Shown here in pieces: positions 60,280 to 64,000 of a stretch of 64,000 nucleotides of DNA. The notes beneath the pieces are model-generated. The model was not told the DNA's origin, ran no database searches, and saw only the letters and a program-made list of their open reading frames with translations. How positions within the stretch are numbered: the stretch's first letter is position 1; each line of letters starts with the position of its first letter. The translations under genes and the position numbers were made by a program. Origin of the DNA: Rosellinia necatrix (lineage: Eukaryota > Ascomycota > Sordariomycetes > Xylariales > Xylariaceae); contig JAGYVD010000004.1 in the NCBI GenBank assembly GCA_021209875.1, forward strand, positions 1,860,001 through 1,924,000, given 5' to 3'.

Positions 60280-61535
60280 TCCATCACCTCCACTATACTA
60301 TCACGATGAACGAGATATCCCAGGACGCCCGTCAAGGCTCATCATTTTGTTTTCTTTCACGATAACCCTCCAACCCTCAACTCCGTCTTCCGAACCTCTC
60401 GCACCTTTAGTTCAATTCGCATTACTGCTCAGTTTTCGCTCCTCATCGTGAGCATCAGCACATAATCTTCCGTCTGGTGTTCCCCCTAGATCCGTCATTG
60501 GCCATTGCCTCTCTTATCACGAGGCAGGAGGCTCATCCCGGATAGGTGGACTCAAGGTCGTACTCCGAGAACCAACAGTGATTGATAATGAACCTGCATC
60601 TCATGTGAATTCGCATTGCTGCGTTCATGAAAGAAATTCTCACTGGTCATTCGTTTCCCGTACATATTTGACAATAACTAGCCTCTTCGGACTCATTGCC
60701 CACCTTTGGGTGCAAAAGCCTTGGATGATGTGAATCCTCACGCCTAGGAGAATGGTGTTGCGGCTGGGTTAAGAGAACAAAATGGTGTATGTGAGGGGAT
60801 GTTTAGGGTAGAGGAGAGGGGGCTTAGGGCAAGCAAGAGGCGAGAGATGGTAACAGGGCCGCAGTAAAAATAACCTCTTTTTTTTTTTTCCCATCTGCCC
60901 TTGCCATCTCTCGCCCGTGTATTGATCTCGTTAGTGCCAGAATGGGGTCGCAGCATGACTCTCGAATGGCGTAAACAGGTAATTAGAAATCAGAGGGTTA
61001 TCGCACGGTTTTTACTTGACACGATTAGCCTGTTCTTCATAGAATTCTAACAATAACACTTCCCTAGCAAGTCTACTAGGTTACCCAACTTGCTACTTCG
61101 CTTGGTTGCTTTTTCTATTCTTCTCCAAAAAAAAGAAGTAAGTATATAAAATGATAAAATAATAAAATAGATTTTCATAAAGTACGTATGTAAATGGAAG
61201 TGACCATGTATAAATAGTATCTCAACTTCTATGATCTCCTATGGTATATATAACCCTTACATCTTCCCAAACTATTCGTAGCTGCAGAAGGTTTTTATCA
61301 CCCGGATTCCTAGTGTTAGCGCAGAGGAGATGAGCTCCAAATTAAACACAACCACTGCTATGCTTTTGTACATCTATACATAGTCGCACTCGCCACCGCG
61401 CGTTTCACCATTGTGCCAACTCGGAACGAGGCACTCTGGCCACACCGTAATAAATATACAACTATATGTGCATTTCTTTTGCCTCTGAGAAATAGCTCCG
61501 CCATGGAGTTAGCACGGGGCAGAGTAAAGATCAGC
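60280..61535. other. Convergent 3' spacer
   Basis: 1.26 kb between the B56 and phosphatidylserine decarboxylase stops. A T-run lies at about 60877-60890. An antisense 146-codon frame overlapping 61358-61798 is a shadow of the decarboxylase. No gene. Confidence 0.5.
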
Positions 61536-63205
61536 TTATTCCTGGATGTGGCCGAGCACTTGGCCCATTTTAATGTTCTGTCCTCTTTCGATGGACCAGG
61601 TAAAGCCGCGCCTGCCCCCAGTCTGGTCCGCGACAGGGGCTTCGAAAACGAGCACGATGGTGCTTCCGAGCTGGAAACCGCCCATTTCTTCTCCTCTTCG
61701 TAGAGCATGGCCGCCAAGGACGGCGCTCGCGCCCGAGTATGTAGCCTCTGCGAAACCGCTATAAGGCTCTCCTCGGACCGAGGCCTCCTCGGCGGCACGG
61801 TCGGCTGCGGTGTCGGTCAGAAGTGAGTTCGTCCGCAACTCCTTATCGAAATTAATCTTAATGGATCCCACATTAGTAGCGCCCACGGGAATATAGGAAA
61901 AGAAGCCCCAACGCCAGCGGCCGAGAAGTACGACGCGCTCATTCAATGTAAACAATCCTGGCAGAGTGCGCTGCAGGTACGGTGACACTGAGTATAGCTC
62001 ACCAGCGAAATGTCGGCGACGCTCGACAACCCAGTTAGCGGGTGAATGAAAGCGGTGGTAGTCGCCCGGCGCCAGGTAAACGACGGCGTAGTAAAGGGAG
62101 GTCTTATTGTCAGGGCTAAGAAGAGAGTACCAGGGCTTTTCGCCGAGTGCAAGATCAGCCCTGACCTCAGAGACAGCACCCGGGCTGGAATGAACTGCGC
62201 TTTGGTCCTCAATCTTTGGGTTCACGTGACTTTCCTCCGGGCCGCCAGAAAGGAGATTGGGAATCGTATATGAGATGCCATTCACGCGAGCAAACTCCTC
62301 GTCAGCTTTAACTAGCTCTTCGTGACTGTGCCGCTTTCCCGTAGAGTGTTGTCGACCCGCGGCCTCGGCATTGGGTTCAGATCTCCCACTTGAAAAACTA
62401 GAAGCTGGCGTGTGCTTCCCAAGCAGCGCATCTACTGTATAGGTCATCCCTTTCACCTGCTCGATATCGTTCCCGTCGATTTTTCCAAATTGTAAGACCC
62501 GCCCGTCGGAGGGAGACAGCAGCGCATTCGGGTCTGGGTCCAATGGACGCACGCCGGGTTTCAGTGTACGGTAGAAGAAGGCAGCCAGGTTGGGGTATAC
62601 ATGAAGGTCGGGTTCCGCTACCTCGTCCAGGTTCACGCCAAAAATAAAGGCATAGAGCTTGAAGCCGGGCACGCGCAAGTAATACGGAATGGTGAGCTCG
62701 TTAAACCTGCCCCATAACCTCGACATGGCCTTGAGAGGCAAGGTTGACATGACTTGGACTTGCCTATACGCGGGTAGGTGTAAGTTAAAGGGGCACCGAA
62801 ACCAACAACTCTGGATTATGTGGATTACCATGGTCCATCTGGGCGCACTCTAGGCCGTTTCTTGGGGCGCGGCTCTCCCTCAGCCTCCTTCTCAAGCCTT
62901 TCCTTTTCCCGCTTTTGTGTCTTATAAAACTGCAAAAGCCCCAGAAACCCTATTCCTAACCCCACCGGTATGGGAGACCACTTGATCTTGGTGTCGTTCA
63001 GGGCATGTCGAAGCCTGGAGCCAAACCGCTCTCGATTTTGGGATGATCGCCTCGAATAATGGAACGAGGCTTTCGGGGTCGCTGCAAACCGCCAGGCGGT
63101 GCGCCAGGCATGGATAGTTTTCGGCTGGTGACAGAGACATTGGGGTTCCAGGTTCAAGTGTGGACGGACTCGCCCCCGAGCCAAAACCGTGGCTGGGGTC
63201 GCCAT
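61536..63205 (-). CDS. Mitochondrial phosphatidylserine decarboxylase proenzyme
   Basis: Two minus-strand exons (62829-63205 and 61536-62763) give 534 residues. The Arg-rich start MATPATVLARGRVRPH is a mitochondrial presequence, followed by the membrane segment IPVGLGIGFLGLLQFY. The catalytic domain shows FKLYAFIFGVNLDEV, NLAAFFYRTLKPGVRP, LLSPSDGRVLQFG, DYHRFHSPANWVV and GFFSYIPVGATNVGSI. The self-cleavage site is LGST at residues 491-494: the enzyme cuts itself before Ser493, which becomes the pyruvoyl cofactor. It makes phosphatidylethanolamine in the inner mitochondrial membrane (Psd1 type). A poorly conserved Ser/His-rich insert lies near residues 265-350. The frame is open upstream of 63205 only through a TTG. 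Confidence 0.94.
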
Positions 63206-64000
63206 TGTCGGGTGTCTAGGAGTCAAGGTCCTTTTGCAAGAAGGCCCCCAATTGCTCAATTGGGGGCTAGAGGGAGGCTCGAGTCACCTCTTTAGCGCAA
63301 GGGGCTGGTTTGGGTGTGCGGGTTCCTGGTGCGGCGGCATGGAGAGGGAAGACAGACATAGAAGCGCAGTGCCGTGATGAATATCAGATAAGTAACTATA
63401 GCAGCACCAGAAAGCACCAGAGAACACCAAAGGATTGGCCGCCAGGAGCAGGTAAGGTTAGGTAGTAGCAGTCTATTCAGTTTAGTGCACACCACCATGA
63501 CGCAAGTTAGTGCAGCTGTCTTTGCTGTTCTCCTGCCACTAACTAATAGGCCCGCCTAACCATATTAAGCAGAAAGGACTACATGGCTAACCCAGCAAGC
63601 TACCTAAGTATCTAACTTACCTACCAGGTACTCATGTAGTAGTACACTATGCCGCCCACTGTACATAAATACAGGTAGCTAAGTACTTAGGTAGGTGGGG
63701 TTCCCTAAGGTAAGACCTGGGACTTCTACAGACTTATATTCTCTCAATCTACCTACCTAAGTACCTCCCTACGTAGATTGCGCTAAGCCCGCCGAACACG
63801 CCGCAGGTACCATCGACAAGTTCTTTCCGCCAATATAACATGTAGATAGATGTAGATGCTACGTCTACTTCTCTACATGGGCTGGTAAGTGGTAGCTATG
63901 ACTACATGCCAATGCTACCTCTTTATGCAGCAGGTACCAGCTGCATGGGCACCAGTGGAATGCATTCCGGCACTTCCCTAAGGACAGCAAAACCATTGCT
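63206..64000. other. Window-end spacer
   Basis: Promoter side of the decarboxylase gene, with further TACCTA/AGGTAGGT motifs (63590-63780). No gene supported before the window edge. Confidence 0.5.

Overview
The window reads as nuclear DNA of a filamentous ascomycete (Pezizomycotina, probably Sordariomycetes). The genes are short-intron split genes with GT..AG introns of about 50-200 bp. Secreted tyrosinase, DUF1996 and GH27 proteins are typical of the group. A 13.9 kb AT-only block carries the C-to-T/G-to-A damage of repeat-induced point mutation (RIP). All gene models below were joined by hand from reading frames and splice sites; no search was run.

Layout. 0-2 kb: tyrosinase. 2.2-16.1 kb: a RIP-ruined nested retrotransposon block. 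An outer Ty1/copia-type element with 137-bp LTRs and target duplication GTACC is split by a Ty3/gypsy element (LTRs of 244/250 bp, duplication TTTAA) and by an un-RIPped solo LTR (duplication AATAT). 16-30 kb: a loose, repeat-dotted accessory stretch with a DUF1996 secreted protein, a broken Zn2Cys6 fragment, an NmrA-like reductase, a short-chain dehydrogenase (SDR), solo LTRs with intact target duplications, and a secreted cysteine-rich protein. 30-34 kb: a divergent pair of an anion:cation symporter-type MFS permease and a TauD-type 2-oxoglutarate dioxygenase.

34-64 kb is mostly conserved housekeeping sequence: glucosidase II alpha, nucleoside diphosphate kinase with an optional membrane-anchored N-terminus, a DUF1279/FAM210-like mitochondrial protein, a cytoplasmic substrate-binding-fold protein (Ca3427/TauA-like), GH27 alpha-galactosidase, a two-TM heptapeptide-repeat protein, proteasome chaperone 4, a tRNA-like gene, carnosine N-methyltransferase, a second SDR, TFIIIC tau95, PP2A B56 regulatory subunit and mitochondrial phosphatidylserine decarboxylase.

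How the genes relate. There is no biosynthetic cluster. The most suggestive functional linkage is permease + TauD dioxygenase (with the TauA-fold protein 10 kb away), which could serve uptake and desulfonation of an organosulfonate. The most informative structure is the transposon nest. Its target-site duplications and RIP state give a relative order: outer copia first, then gypsy, then RIP, then a fresh LTR insertion that was lost to a solo LTR. Intergenic DNA from 40 kb onward is peppered with the palindrome TACCTAGGTA and AGGT/ACCT runs.
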